Positions 1 to 8,401 of a DNA stretch of 33,016 bases are shown one piece after another. The first letter of the stretch is position 1; every line of letters starts with the position of its first letter. The DNA comes from an uncultured Erysipelotrichaceae bacterium. Lineage in GTDB: Bacteria > Bacillota_I > Bacilli_A > RF39 > UBA660. Position numbers and translations under genes: made by a program. The notes beneath the pieces were generated by a model. It saw only the letters and a list, made by a program, of their open reading frames with translations, was not told the DNA's origin and searched no databases. The stretch is taken from NCBI GenBank assembly GCA_902783555.1, contig CACZRB010000056.1, positions 1 through 33,016 of the forward strand. The letters are read 5' to 3'.

Positions 1-18
1 TTCATTTCATTCCTCCTA

Positions 19-957
19 TTAATCTAATATTTCTTTAAAGTTTACTGGAATTCCCATAATATCCATAATCTTATTAACTTTAATAGTTTTTAATTTACCA
101 GCTAAAATATCTAATTCATAACTAAATTCACTAAGTAATAATCTAAATTCATCTTTTCTAAGTAGACATTTTAAAATTATAAACAAAGCAAAAACATCTT
201 CCTTACCATATATATATTCTCCATCTAACATTGGAATATTTAATGATAAATGATATTTGGTATCACTAATCGGTTTTTGATTACGGTGATCATATAAAAT
301 ATCTTCATGCGCACATAAATTACGATAATTAGCAAGTATTGGTAAATATGTTATTAAATTTTCTACATTTACTTCATAAATATCTGCAATCTCTTCTTGA
401 TCCTCTCTTTTCATTATAGTATATAATTCACTAACAATACCAAAAGATAAAACTTTTACAACAACCCACAATGGAATATAACCATAATTATGAATATAGT
501 GACTTGTTGCAGAATGCTGAGCCCCATTTACTTTTATTTGCCTTTTCATTTTTCTAATCAAATCACTAATCTGTCTTTGCTTTTCTGGATTATTAGTAAA
601 ATTAGTAGGTTTTAAATAATCTTTTTCTTTATAACCATACTTTTTAGATAATTGATAAGAGAAAATACTTTTCATATTATTTTCTACAATAAGTAAATTT
701 TTAAAAATAATATTTCTAATTTGACGGTCAAAATTAAATAAGGCATAAAGTTCTGAAAAGTTGGTATTTGGTAGAAAGTAACGATCGTTTTTCGTCCTCA
801 AAAAAGGATGACGATATCCACTTATAAAAAAGTAGTTTTCTCTTATTAAAATATCACGTGCAAAATCAATATCATCTATAATAAGTCCTTTATTTTGAAG
901 GATTGAAATTTGCTCATCAATTGTTCTAAATACTTTTGCCTTAATATTTGCCTTCAT
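19..957 (-). CDS. Abi family protein (Abi_2/AbiD-AbiF type, HEPN)
   Basis: A 312-residue protein of the Abi_2 family (AbiD/AbiF-like), a group tied to abortive phage defence. The family signature near the N-terminus is visible (RENYFFISGYRHPFL), and the C-terminal half carries RNLCAHEDILYDHR, which fits the R-x4-H active motif of HEPN ribonuclease folds. I chose the second ATG at 957 because AGGTGG sits six bases upstream of it, whereas it touches the first ATG at 963. The gene lies just downstream, on the same strand, of the split amidase gene, outside the integrated element. It has no visible partner gene, as is usual for this family. RNA cleavage and phage defence are inferred from the family, not shown here. 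Confidence 0.85.
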   Translation of the reverse strand: MKANIKAKVFRTIDEQISILQNKGLIIDDIDFARDILIRENYFFISGYRHPFLRTKNDRYFLPNTNFSELYALFNFDRQIRNIIFKNLLIVENNMKSIFSYQLSKKYGYKEKDYLKPTNFTNNPEKQRQISDLIRKMKRQIKVNGAQHSATSHYIHNYGYIPLWVVVKVLSFGIVSELYTIMKREDQEEIADIYEVNVENLITYLPILANYRNLCAHEDILYDHRNQKPISDTKYHLSLNIPMLDGEYIYGKEDVFALFIILKCLLRKDEFRLLLSEFSYELDILAGKLKTIKVNKIMDIMGIPVNFKEILD

Positions 958-1025
958 AACCATCCACCTATTATAAAATTATATCACATATTGCGATTAA
1001 ATCATACCTTCCTTTTATGAAAATA

Positions 1026-1562
1026 TTATGAAAAATACTTAATTATTGCTTTAGTAATAGTTTTAACCAAGTTTTTTTGATATTCATCAGTAGATAATTT
1101 TTCTCTATCACTTACATTAGATAAAAAACCACATTCAATTAAAACACCTGATACATTAAGTTTATTATACATATAAGTACCTGTTATTATTTTAATTTTA
1201 CGATTTGATTTAGTAAATTTATTTAATTCTTCTTGCACAACTTTAGCAATATTTTCATTATCATTTATTTTAGGGTAATAAAATACTTGTGGCCCATAAT
1301 ATTTTTCATTACTATATATATTTTGATGAATAGATAAATACATATCTGCATGTGAATTATTAATAAGCTTAATTCTATTATCAAAATCACTTTTCTTACG
1401 ATATAAAGCATTTGGATTACTTAAATCATTAATATCTTTTCTTGTTAATAAAACATTAGCACCTTTCTTCTCTAATTCAGTTTTTAACTTAAATGTAATT
1501 TCTAAGTTAATCTCACTTTCATTAATATTTCTTATACTAGCTCCAAAATCTTTTCCTCCATG
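1026..1562 (-). pseudogene. N-acetylmuramoyl-L-alanine amidase (CwlD-like), 3' part split by element
   Basis: C-terminal about 178 codons of an Amidase_3 enzyme, which cleaves the bond between MurNAc and the stem peptide in peptidoglycan. The open frame starts at the integration junction with HGGKDFGAS, then shows the conserved zinc-ligand Glu region (NESEINLEI), LLTR, SIHQN (the second zinc His) and the catalytic Glu stretch (GVLIECGFLSN). Across the junction the frame runs 11 codons into element DNA and stops at TAG 1593-1595. The missing N-terminus is at 13680-13806; joined through CTCCATG the two give a protein of about 220 residues, the usual CwlD size. An internal ATG at 1343 could start a 105-residue product, but it would lack the first zinc ligand. 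Confidence 0.9.
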
Positions 1563-1587
1563 CCAAGGGTACTGATTGACAAGGTAA
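1556..1587. other. Left attachment site (att, recombinase side)
   Basis: Core CTCCATG (1556-1562) followed by an arm with GTAC (1569-1572) and ACAAGGTAA (1579-1587). Joined to the right arm it forms a near-symmetrical site of about 52 bp centred on the dinucleotide TG (1561-1562), the layout expected for a serine-integrase attP. The left flank is amidase coding DNA, i.e. half of attB. Confidence 0.85.
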
Positions 1588-3192
1588 CTAGTCTAAATTA
1601 ATAATATTCAAATGAATATCAATATCTCTGGTATTTAAATGATCGACCTTACCAACTTTGATAACATCAACAAATTCATCTACAATATCTTTTGATAATT
1701 TGTCTATATGCCTATATTTTTCAAAAACTGATTCGCTTATATTTATATGTTCTTCTTTGTCTTTTATGTTTTTGAGTTCATCTTCTATTATTGTTAATCT
1801 CTTTTTATATTCTTCAACTTCTTTAGAAAATTTAGTTCGAAACATAACAAATTCTTCTTGTGTAATAATTCCCTCTAATTTATCTTCATACAATTTTTTA
1901 TAATAATCATTTTTTCTTGCAATTTTTTCATTTAGACTTTCTTTTTCTTCATCATAACTTTTTACTTTGTTTATTGTTTCATCATCTAGAGCTGCTTTTT
2001 GCAATTTATAGTTTCTTTCTAATTCATTAAGATTATAGTAATTATCTAATTGCTTATTTATCTCATCTAAAATGTATTTTTCTATAATATCACATCTAAT
2101 TGATTCTTTATTAATACAATCCCTACTAGCAAGTATTCTACTTTTACATTTTAAATATGGAGTTTTACCATCTTTTGTAGTATAAAGCTGTCTAGTAAAT
2201 ACAGCACCGCACTCTTTACAATAAACTTTACAACTTAACATATATATTTCTCCAGTTGTTTTAAGAGGTTTTGTTCTTTTACTTTTTTTCTCTTGAACAC
2301 GGCGCCATGTTTCTATATCAATAATTGCTTCATGAGTTCCATAAGAATAAGTCCACTGTTCTTTTGGTTTTGATATTACTTTATGATTTTTATAACTCAC
2401 ATAAGTACTCTTTCCTTGTATAAGATTTCCAATATATACCTCATTTTGTAATATTTTTGCGATAGTATCTTGCGACCACTTTGTTTTTTCTTTATATTTT
2501 GCCTTTTTGCAAACAAATTTACTACCATTTTCTTTCTTATAATTTGTTGGAGTAGGTATCCCTTTATTATTTAAATTAGTAGCTATTTTGTGATATCCTA
2601 GTCCTGAAAGATATAATGCATAAATCTCTTTTACAACCTCAGCAGCGACAAGATCTATTATTAGTTTATTCTTATCATTAGGATCTTTCATATATCCATA
2701 TGGAGCAAAACTTCCCAAAAATAAACCATCTTCTCTTTTATTTTGTAAAGAATCTCTAATATCACGAGATAAATCTTCTAAATACCACTCGTTTATTAAG
2801 CCATTTATTTGTCTTGCTTTTTTATTTTCTCTTACATTTGTATCAGCATTATCAACGATACTAATAAAACGAACTCTCCACTCAATAAATTTATCATGAA
2901 GATATTTCTCAATAATTTCCATGTCTCTTGAAAATCTCGCTTGAGTTTTACATAACACTATATTAATTAAACCATTTTCACAATCTTGAATCAATTTATT
3001 AAACTGTGGTCTATTTCTATCTGCTCCAGACCAATCATCATCACTATAAATACCTACAACATTCCAATTTCTATTTAATGCATATTTTAATAACATACTT
3101 TTTTGATTTGCTATTGAATCACTATCATCGGATTTATCTCTTTTGTATCTATCTTCATCAGATAATCTAACATAAATACCAACATTATACAT
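1588..3192 (-). CDS. Large serine recombinase (TndX/TnpX-like integrase)
   Basis: A 534-residue site-specific serine recombinase that would integrate and excise the element. The resolvase domain spans about residues 1-150, with nucleophile Ser11 in YVRLSDED, the SIANQK segment and the active-site arginines of ARFSRD and DLSRD. A Recombinase domain follows (about 160-300; GYMKD, GIPTP, ILQNEVYIG), then a zinc ribbon with Cys325-x2-Cys328 and Cys349/Cys359, and a long coiled coil (about 385-480), all typical of large serine recombinases. AGGAGG lies eight bases before the ATG. The stop codon is within about 35 bases of the crossover site, the normal position for these integrases. The gene looks intact. 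Confidence 0.96.
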   Translation of the reverse strand: MYNVGIYVRLSDEDRYKRDKSDDSDSIANQKSMLLKYALNRNWNVVGIYSDDDWSGADRNRPQFNKLIQDCENGLINIVLCKTQARFSRDMEIIEKYLHDKFIEWRVRFISIVDNADTNVRENKKARQINGLINEWYLEDLSRDIRDSLQNKREDGLFLGSFAPYGYMKDPNDKNKLIIDLVAAEVVKEIYALYLSGLGYHKIATNLNNKGIPTPTNYKKENGSKFVCKKAKYKEKTKWSQDTIAKILQNEVYIGNLIQGKSTYVSYKNHKVISKPKEQWTYSYGTHEAIIDIETWRRVQEKKSKRTKPLKTTGEIYMLSCKVYCKECGAVFTRQLYTTKDGKTPYLKCKSRILASRDCINKESIRCDIIEKYILDEINKQLDNYYNLNELERNYKLQKAALDDETINKVKSYDEEKESLNEKIARKNDYYKKLYEDKLEGIITQEEFVMFRTKFSKEVEEYKKRLTIIEDELKNIKDKEEHINISESVFEKYRHIDKLSKDIVDEFVDVIKVGKVDHLNTRDIDIHLNIINLD

Positions 3193-3269
3193 ATAAGATA
3201 CCTCCTAACTGTAAACATATTACATCTTTAATAAAGATATCCCAACTGTGCAAATTTTTTATTTGTAGA

Positions 3270-3410
3270 TCAATTATTTGCATTATTAGTTTTTTCTTTT
3301 TTAATTATGATTTTGGCTAATTTTTGATTAAATATTTTTATAATATCTTCTTTATCTTTACAAGCTATATTTAAATAAGTCTTAACATTATATTTTATTT
3401 CTGAATTCAT
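3270..3410 (-). CDS. Small 46-aa protein, translationally coupled upstream of the recombinase
   Basis: A 46-codon ORF starting MNSEIKYNVKTYL and ending in a lysine- and asparagine-rich tail. Its ATG overlaps the TGA of the preceding gene as ATGA, which suggests translational coupling, and it ends 77 bases before the recombinase start. Small ORFs at this place in serine-recombinase elements are sometimes directionality factors or accessory proteins, but nothing in this sequence shows that. I do not recognise a family. Confidence 0.5.
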   Translation of the reverse strand: MNSEIKYNVKTYLNIACKDKEDIIKIFNQKLAKIIIKKEKTNNANN

Positions 3411-3706
3411 TTATGTTCTCCATTATAAAAATTATGTGGAGACTTATTAGAATATTCTTTTTTAGTTTTATTTATTTTACATTTTACTTCTTCTAATTGC
3501 TCACTATAAAGAATATCTATAAAACATTTAATGCTTGAATTATCTATATAAAGAGTATTTGTTAGATTTAATATAGAATTTGGTCGTATTTTTTTAAATT
3601 GCTTAACTTTAACATGATTTGATTTTGTTCTTCCTTTATATGAAACAGTTATTATTGGAATAACTTCAACCATTTCTTTATCATTGTTTAATACTAATAC
3701 TGGCAT
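3407..3706 (-). CDS. MazF/PemK-like protein, possibly truncated
   Basis: A 99-residue protein whose N-terminus (MPVLVLNND, then VEVIPIITVSYKGR and NHVKV) resembles the second strand block of the MazF/PemK endoribonuclease toxin fold, where families show RPVLVISND and IPITS. The usual first block with the G-D-I-Y/W motif is missing. The frame is open upstream only as far as a TGA about 33 bases before this ATG, and no good ribosome binding site is visible. It may therefore be a 5'-truncated toxin gene or a divergent relative. It lies between a truncated sigma-like gene and the 46-aa ORF in the recombination end of the element. The call is by motif only. Confidence 0.45.
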   Translation of the reverse strand: MPVLVLNNDKEMVEVIPIITVSYKGRTKSNHVKVKQFKKIRPNSILNLTNTLYIDNSSIKCFIDILYSEQLEEVKCKINKTKKEYSNKSPHNFYNGEHK

Positions 3707-3729
3707 AATTCTTTGATTATTGTCATTAC

Positions 3730-3897
3730 TTATAACTCAAACTTATCAAGTGCTTGATAAACAACTTCTGATATTTCAATTTTGTGAATAACTTTTAAGT
3801 TATCAACAAATTCTACTGTATAAGTATTTTTAATTTCATTAAATCCCAATATATATGGATTGTCTTTACTCTTATTTCTTTTTGGTATATTTACCAT
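3730..3897 (-). pseudogene. Sigma-70-like mobile-element regulator, N-terminal remnant
   Basis: A 55-residue ORF with the opening of a sigma-factor-like protein often found beside recombinases in Firmicute elements: IPKRNKSKDNPY, then a strand-rich stretch and a end at ALDKFEL. In relatives as I remember them the chain continues with a segment like EDISQ and a C-terminal helix-turn-helix region of roughly 100 more residues; here a TAA stops it. The start at 3897 is chosen because TAGGAGA lies seven bases upstream; a longer start at 3930 has no such site. If the assignment is right, this is a truncated regulator without its DNA-binding half. Confidence 0.55.
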
Positions 3898-3964
3898 TTT
3901 TTCTCCTATCAACTCGAAATAAAAATTCAATTTGATAGTTAAGATGGTAATCTACATTTTCTAA

Positions 3965-4093
3965 TTAAAGTTTTAAGGCAAACAAAAAAGAGCAGATATT
4001 TATACTTTCAAAAGCATAAGTATCTGCTCTTTTTACATAAGCGTTTTTTGGGGCAAGAAAAAGCATATAAGTAAATATGTTTTTTCTCATCAT
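3965..4093 (-). CDS. Possible 42-aa leader peptide overlapping a hairpin
   Basis: An ORF beginning MMRKNIFTYMLFLAPKNAY with GAGAGG seven bases before its first ATG. It runs straight through the strong terminator hairpin at 3985-4034, so a translating ribosome would cover the stem. That layout resembles attenuation leaders ahead of resistance or regulatory genes. The next genes downstream are the truncated sigma-like gene and the recombinase. The sequence is less AT-rich than its surroundings. It could be a chance ORF, or the scar of a lost gene. Confidence 0.3.
   Translation of the reverse strand: MMRKNIFTYMLFLAPKNAYVKRADTYAFESINICSFLFALKL
3985..4034 (-). terminator. Strong bidirectional hairpin (terminator or attenuator)
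   Basis: GAGCAGATA (3990-3998) pairs with TATCTGCTC (4021-4029); further pairing (ATACTTT with AAAGCAT) extends the stem, and A- and T-runs flank it on both sides. It can stop transcripts on either strand. It separates the recombination genes from the ABC transporter cargo. Confidence 0.85.
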
Positions 4094-4368
4094 TAGTCAG
4101 CCTCTCTCATATGAGCAAAGACCTTTTTATACGACAATTATGAAACATATAAAAAGTAACTAAATAATAAAGCAATTCTAATAGAATACAATACTACTTA
4201 ACTACAAAATTCTATTTATTTGCATTTTACTATTATAGCCATCCCAATGCTATTTTTTATAAATATTACAAATTTCGACATAGAAAACTCAAACAATAAT
4301 CTTAAATTCGAAATAATTATTGTTTAGTTAGTATTAATAATATTTTAAAAAATATAGAAGCATAAACA
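4035..4368. other. Intergenic stretch between cargo and recombination genes
   Basis: About 330 bases. The left end holds the start of the possible leader ORF and its ribosome binding site (about 4093-4110). A TATAAT-like box on the minus strand lies near 4232-4237 but has no convincing -35 partner. No other gene is seen. Confidence 0.5.
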
Positions 4369-5679
4369 CTATTTATTAAAAATTGGGAAAATTAAAGAGA
4401 ACACTAAAATAACAATTAGTATATAAACTAAAATGGAGAAGTAATCAAATATAAAAATTGATAGTATTCCAAGAATATAGCAACCAAAGATTGTTTTACT
4501 TTCATTTAATGAATAATTTATGGTTAATAATAAAAGTATTAAATATACAATTAAATCATATATTACAATTTTAGAAAAAGCAATGTAATTATATAATGGC
4601 AGTCTTAATATTATAATAATAAATATAAATGATATTATTTTCTTAATAATCCATATTTTTTTTGATATTCTTGTAAAAATAATACATGCGTTTTTCTTTA
4701 AATCTAAAAAGATAATTTTATTTAATATATAAATAATGCAAGATACAGAAATACATTTAGTTGCAAAACTAATTATTGATAATGATGCATAATTTGCACT
4801 ACATAAAATGTCATAATCATTTAACTCAATATCTTGACTATTTAAATATAATATGTTTATTATGTTTATTACTAAGTATAATAATAATGGTAAGTATATT
4901 TTTTTTATTATATTTATAATTTTATATATAATTAATTTTACATTTTTAAAAAATAAATTCCAATTAAATATACTAATTATTTTAGACAAGAATAATATAA
5001 AATAATACTTTGCAATATATGATATTATAAAATATGATATTTCATTTATTAAACTTCCATAATTTTTAAATAATAAAAATGATGGAAAGGAAACATAATC
5101 AACATTTGCCACAGGAATTAGTAAAAATCCATATATTAAAAATATTATAAAATTTAATGCATTTTTCTTTTTATAATTAAAGGATACATATGTTACAAAA
5201 TAAATAATAAAAAATATGAATATATAATTTCTTATTAATTCCCATATAATATATGAATATGTAGATATATTATATATAAAAAATATTTCGTTATTAATTA
5301 TAAATAAATGTTTAAAAATTCTAAATACAATTAAAGAAATTATATTAATAATATATATTAATGACATTAAACAAACTACATTATTAAAAATAAACTTTAG
5401 AAAACTTTCCTTATTAGAAAACCTAGTGATTAATTCTACACGATTTTTAAGGTTATTTATTAATTGCAATATGAAATATAGAATTATAGAAATCAACAAT
5501 ACCAAATAATAATTATTGCTTAGGTCAAAAGCAAGGTTATAAGAAAAGCCATACTTTTTTACTGTATTCATAATGCAATATAAATTTATAGCTAATATTG
5601 ATAAAATTAAATAAACAATATTTTGCTTTTTTAATATATTTTTTATAATGTAAAAATTATATTTAATCCTTTTTTTCAT
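4369..5679 (-). CDS. Polytopic membrane protein of the cargo ABC transporter
   Basis: A 436-residue protein made almost entirely of hydrophobic helices (about 11-12 predicted by eye), rich in Ile, Asn, Tyr and Lys with few charged loops. It is the last gene of the set 7570 to 4369. Its ATG lies inside the end of the ATPase gene (17-base overlap), so it is probably translationally coupled and acts as a membrane partner of that ATPase. I recognise no conserved domain. Asymmetric ABC systems with two unlike permeases are known for export of, or self-protection from, secreted peptides; that role is inference from context. Base composition is even more AT-rich than the neighbours. Confidence 0.75.
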   Translation of the reverse strand: MKKRIKYNFYIIKNILKKQNIVYLILSILAINLYCIMNTVKKYGFSYNLAFDLSNNYYLVLLISIILYFILQLINNLKNRVELITRFSNKESFLKFIFNNVVCLMSLIYIINIISLIVFRIFKHLFIINNEIFFIYNISTYSYIIWELIRNYIFIFFIIYFVTYVSFNYKKKNALNFIIFLIYGFLLIPVANVDYVSFPSFLLFKNYGSLINEISYFIISYIAKYYFILFLSKIISIFNWNLFFKNVKLIIYKIINIIKKIYLPLLLYLVINIINILYLNSQDIELNDYDILCSANYASLSIISFATKCISVSCIIYILNKIIFLDLKKNACIIFTRISKKIWIIKKIISFIFIIIILRLPLYNYIAFSKIVIYDLIVYLILLLLTINYSLNESKTIFGCYILGILSIFIFDYFSILVYILIVILVFSLIFPIFNK

Positions 5680-6301
5680 ATTTTAAATTACCACTATCTA
5701 ATTTATATAACTCATCAATTAAATTATCTATATCTTCTTTTATATGTGTAGCAATTATTATTATTTTATTATTTTTTAGTTTTTTTATTAAATCTCTCAT
5801 ATCATTAGCAGATTTATCATCTAACCCATTAAATGGTTCGTCTAATATTATCAAGTCCGAATCTTCCATTAAAACTTGGGCAATTCCTAATTTTTGCTTC
5901 ATTCCTAAAGAATAATCTTTGTATTTTTTGTTTTCTTCACCCTTTAGTCCAACTAATTCTAAAGTTTTTAATATTTTATTATCATCAATAACTTGCTGAA
6001 TAGAGGCTATTAATTTTAAATTATCAAAGCCAGATAATTCATTAATCATTTCGGGATTTTCAATTAAAGCTCTTGTTGATTTAGGAACCCCAAATTTCTT
6101 TATATAATTTTCGTTATCAAAAAGGACTTCACCTTTATCTGCATTGAGAATTCCACATATTATTTTTAATAAAACTGTTTTACCAGATCCATTTCTACCT
6201 ATTATTCCATATATTTTATTAGGTTTAAATTCAATATTTATATTATTAAGAATTGTTTGATTTTTAAAAGACTTAGATACATTATTTATTCTAACATTCA
6301 T
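5663..6301 (-). CDS. ABC transporter ATP-binding protein
   Basis: A 212-residue ATPase subunit that powers the two adjacent membrane proteins. Walker A is GRNGSGKT (about residues 36-43), the ABC signature is YSLGMKQKLGIAQ, Walker B is LIILDEPFNGLD, and the switch histidine is in IIATHIKED. The short length and LGMKQKLGIAQ-type signature fit the ABC-2/bacitracin-export class. It starts five bases after the upstream permease gene ends and overlaps the downstream one. The substrate is unknown; the secreted 132-aa protein encoded first in the same run is the obvious candidate for the protein exported or resisted. Confidence 0.95.
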   Translation of the reverse strand: MNVRINNVSKSFKNQTILNNINIEFKPNKIYGIIGRNGSGKTVLLKIICGILNADKGEVLFDNENYIKKFGVPKSTRALIENPEMINELSGFDNLKLIASIQQVIDDNKILKTLELVGLKGEENKKYKDYSLGMKQKLGIAQVLMEDSDLIILDEPFNGLDDKSANDMRDLIKKLKNNKIIIIATHIKEDIDNLIDELYKLDSGNLKYEKKD

Positions 6302-6306
6302 AATAT

Positions 6307-7146
6307 TTATACTCCCATTCTATTTAATATTTTTTCTTTATTTTTATAACTTAATAATAATATTATAAAGCTTATAATAAAATAAATTAAAGATGATAAT
6401 AAGTAATTATATATTGATATATTTGATAGATTATATATTCCAAATAACCAATAATTATATGGTAAGTTTTCAAGTATCATTTCTAAAAGAAAATAAACAA
6501 TTATAAATTCTACTATATTAAATATGAATTTTCTATTTTTACTTTGAATAATTAATGCTATGTTAATAAATGACAACCATATAAGCATAATATTTAAACC
6601 ATATAATACAATAAAAAATTTAGTATTGTAATGTATTTTTTCAAATGTTGCTATACGCATTATTTCAGTTAAAGAATTAGGTCCATGCGATGAAATAGAC
6701 AAAGAAAGTAAATAGGAAAAAGCAATTATAAATGGGACAATTAATACATATTTATACGAATTTATAATTACAGATTTTATTAAATCATAATATTTTTTTC
6801 TTTGAACATAATAATAGGTGTATTTTGATTTCATGATCCTATTTAATGTATAAGTTGAAAACACTAGTAGTAATATAGGTGCAAATAATGGTAAATTATA
6901 TAATATTTCGGATTGCATAATACTATAAAAAATCGTTAGATTATCAGGTGTACTAGGCAAATTGCTTACATCAATATTTTTACAATAATCCTCCATTTTA
7001 CTATCACTATTATAGGCACAAATACTACTAAATTCCTCTATTAGATTATTATCATTAACTGTTTTTTTGACTTCTAAATACGATAATAATACCATTATAA
7101 AAAATATAATAAATAATAATATTAAGCCTTTTTTACTTTCTTTCAT
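6307..7146 (-). CDS. ABC transporter permease-like membrane protein
   Basis: A 279-residue protein with one N-terminal membrane helix (about 9-26), an external loop of about 60 residues holding two cysteines (SSICAYNSD and EDYCKN), then about five more helices. This is an ABC-2 permease-like layout. AGGAGG stands nine bases before the ATG. It lies 25 bases after the secreted 132-aa gene and five bases before the ATPase gene, so the four genes very probably form one transcript. The call rests on topology and position, since no strong family motif is visible. Confidence 0.75.
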   Translation of the reverse strand: MKESKKGLILLFIIFFIMVLLSYLEVKKTVNDNNLIEEFSSICAYNSDSKMEDYCKNIDVSNLPSTPDNLTIFYSIMQSEILYNLPLFAPILLLVFSTYTLNRIMKSKYTYYYVQRKKYYDLIKSVIINSYKYVLIVPFIIAFSYLLSLSISSHGPNSLTEIMRIATFEKIHYNTKFFIVLYGLNIMLIWLSFINIALIIQSKNRKFIFNIVEFIIVYFLLEMILENLPYNYWLFGIYNLSNISIYNYLLSSLIYFIISFIILLLSYKNKEKILNRMGV

Positions 7147-7171
7147 AATCTATTTCCTCCTATATTAATTA

Positions 7172-7570
7172 TTAAATTGAATATTGCCAGTTAGAGCAAG
7201 AGTAATATGTATAAATAGACAAAAATGCATTTTTTATTTGAATTTTATAATTGCCAGTATTACTATAAGCTCCAGAATATGTATGGTCGTCGCCTGTTCC
7301 AAGTTCTACCCATTGACTATATGAATCATAATCAACATTATATAATCTGGCTTTTATATTAGTGTAATCACCATTATGATTACTAATAGTCCCAATATGA
7401 TAAACCTTTTGATTCGTACTATAATCTTTTGAAACCTGGCTAGACGTATAAGAACCACCAAGTTTAGGAATATCTACAGTTATTGAATATACTTGAGAAC
7501 TAGCAAAAACACCTGTTGTTATTATTCCCATACATAATACCAATGCAAACAATAGAATTCTATTTTTCAT
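7172..7570 (-). CDS. Secreted 132-aa protein, bacteriocin-like, first gene of the ABC operon
   Basis: A small exported protein. A signal peptide (MKNRILLFALVLCMG..., cleavage expected after GVFA near residue 23) is followed by about 108 residues rich in Tyr, Ser, Asn and Thr with alternating polar and hydrophobic residues, which suggests a beta-sandwich. A good site (AAAGGAG) precedes the ATG. It heads the run that continues with two membrane proteins and an ABC ATPase, the arrangement seen for secreted bacteriocins with dedicated pumps (for example the lactococcin 972 group, also beta-rich and signal-peptide-exported). I do not see the lactococcin 972 sequence motifs, so the antimicrobial role is inference. 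The shared promoter/operator motif lies about 90 bases upstream. Confidence 0.75.
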   Translation of the reverse strand: MKNRILLFALVLCMGIITTGVFASSQVYSITVDIPKLGGSYTSSQVSKDYSTNQKVYHIGTISNHNGDYTNIKARLYNVDYDSYSQWVELGTGDDHTYSGAYSNTGNYKIQIKNAFLSIYTYYSCSNWQYSI

Positions 7571-7653
7571 ACAATCTCCTTTCTAGAAAGCTCTGATTAT
7601 TTTTGCTTTCATCAAAAGATTAATAAATATTTTAAATATTTTAAATGCATAAT

Positions 7654-7673
7654 TTAGCGAATAATGTCGCTTA
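7654..7673 (-). promoter_or_regulatory. Shared cargo operator/promoter motif, copy 1
   Basis: On the plus strand AGCGAATAATGTCGCT; on the minus strand GCGACA, 15 bases, then TGC and an AT-rich -10-like region. It lies about 90 bases before the start of the secreted 132-aa gene. It matches the copies near 9214, 10127 and 11397. Confidence 0.65.
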
Positions 7674-7690
7674 TATAACGCAATTTATTT

Positions 7691-7957
7691 TTAGTTACAA
7701 AATTTATAACAATCTATTAGTATTTTATTAATTTCAAATAATTGTACAGGTTTGTTTTTGTCGCAAGAAATATTGGTAATTTCACGAATTTCATTAGTTG
7801 CTAAATATAATAAATATTTATGATTAATAGATACCAATCGCTTTATTTCAGCAATAAAATCTAAATCATTTTTATAATATGTATAAAACTGAGAATCCCA
7901 CTTTTTATAATAGTATAATAATTCCAAGATAATATCATTTGTTTTGTTTTTTTTCAT
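7691..7957 (-). CDS. Unknown 88-aa protein
   Basis: An 88-residue, probably cytoplasmic, mostly helical protein (MKKNKTNDIILELLYYYKKWD...). The start at 7957 is chosen because AAGGAG stands eight bases upstream; an in-frame upstream extension to 8020 has no such signal. It is divergent from the XRE-family gene at 8100, so the 142-base gap between them probably holds both promoters. I recognise no family. A TA-like or repressor/partner pair is possible but not shown. Confidence 0.6.
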   Translation of the reverse strand: MKKNKTNDIILELLYYYKKWDSQFYTYYKNDLDFIAEIKRLVSINHKYLLYLATNEIREITNISCDKNKPVQLFEINKILIDCYKFCN

Positions 7958-8099
7958 TTTAATTCTCCTTATCTTTTTTATTATTTTAAATATTACACAT
8001 AATAGAAAAAAACGCAACACTTTTCTTTAACATTTGTGCAAAAGACATTTATATTACAGTTGTATAAAATATATAAAAGTTATTGTTTAGGAGATTATT

Positions 8100-8375
8100 A
8101 TGAATAGTAAGGAAATATTATCAATTAATTGGAAATTTTATCGTAAAATTTATAATTTATCTCAAGAAAAATTTGCTGAAATTATTGGAAGTAATATTGT
8201 ATACATAAATCAGTTAGAAAATTGTAAAAGAAAGCCAACTATCGATATGTTGGACAAAATTGCAAATAACTTAAATATTTTTGATGCTTCATTAAATATT
8301 ACTGCAAGTGACTTAATAAAATTTGATGCAAAGCATATTACAAATTTTAGAAGAATTGATGAAAAAACAAAATAA
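8100..8375 (+). CDS. Small XRE-family DNA-binding regulator
   Basis: A 91-residue protein with a classical lambda-repressor-like helix-turn-helix at about residues 11-62: YRKIYNLSQEKFAEIIGS, then IVYINQLENCKRKPTIDMLDKIANNLN. The tail of about 30 residues is short and has no sensor domain. AGGAG is placed seven bases before the ATG. It is one of only two intact cargo genes on the plus strand side of the element's regulation and is transcribed away from the 88-aa gene. It probably represses its own divergent promoter region; the target is not visible. Confidence 0.85.
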   Translation: MNSKEILSINWKFYRKIYNLSQEKFAEIIGSNIVYINQLENCKRKPTIDMLDKIANNLNIFDASLNITASDLIKFDAKHITNFRRIDEKTK

Positions 8376-8401
8376 ATATAGTGAAATACTTATTTTTTTA
8401 A

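Noticed and set aside
1658-1903. 81-aa plus-strand ORF
   Set aside because: It is the antisense shadow of the recombinase coiled-coil region and has no ribosome binding site.
7172-7570. Assignment of the 132-aa secreted protein to lactococcin 972
   Set aside because: The operon logic and beta-rich nature fit, but the characteristic W..G...YSNY.H and HSATV motifs are not present, and the membrane partners do not look like the lactococcin 972 immunity protein.
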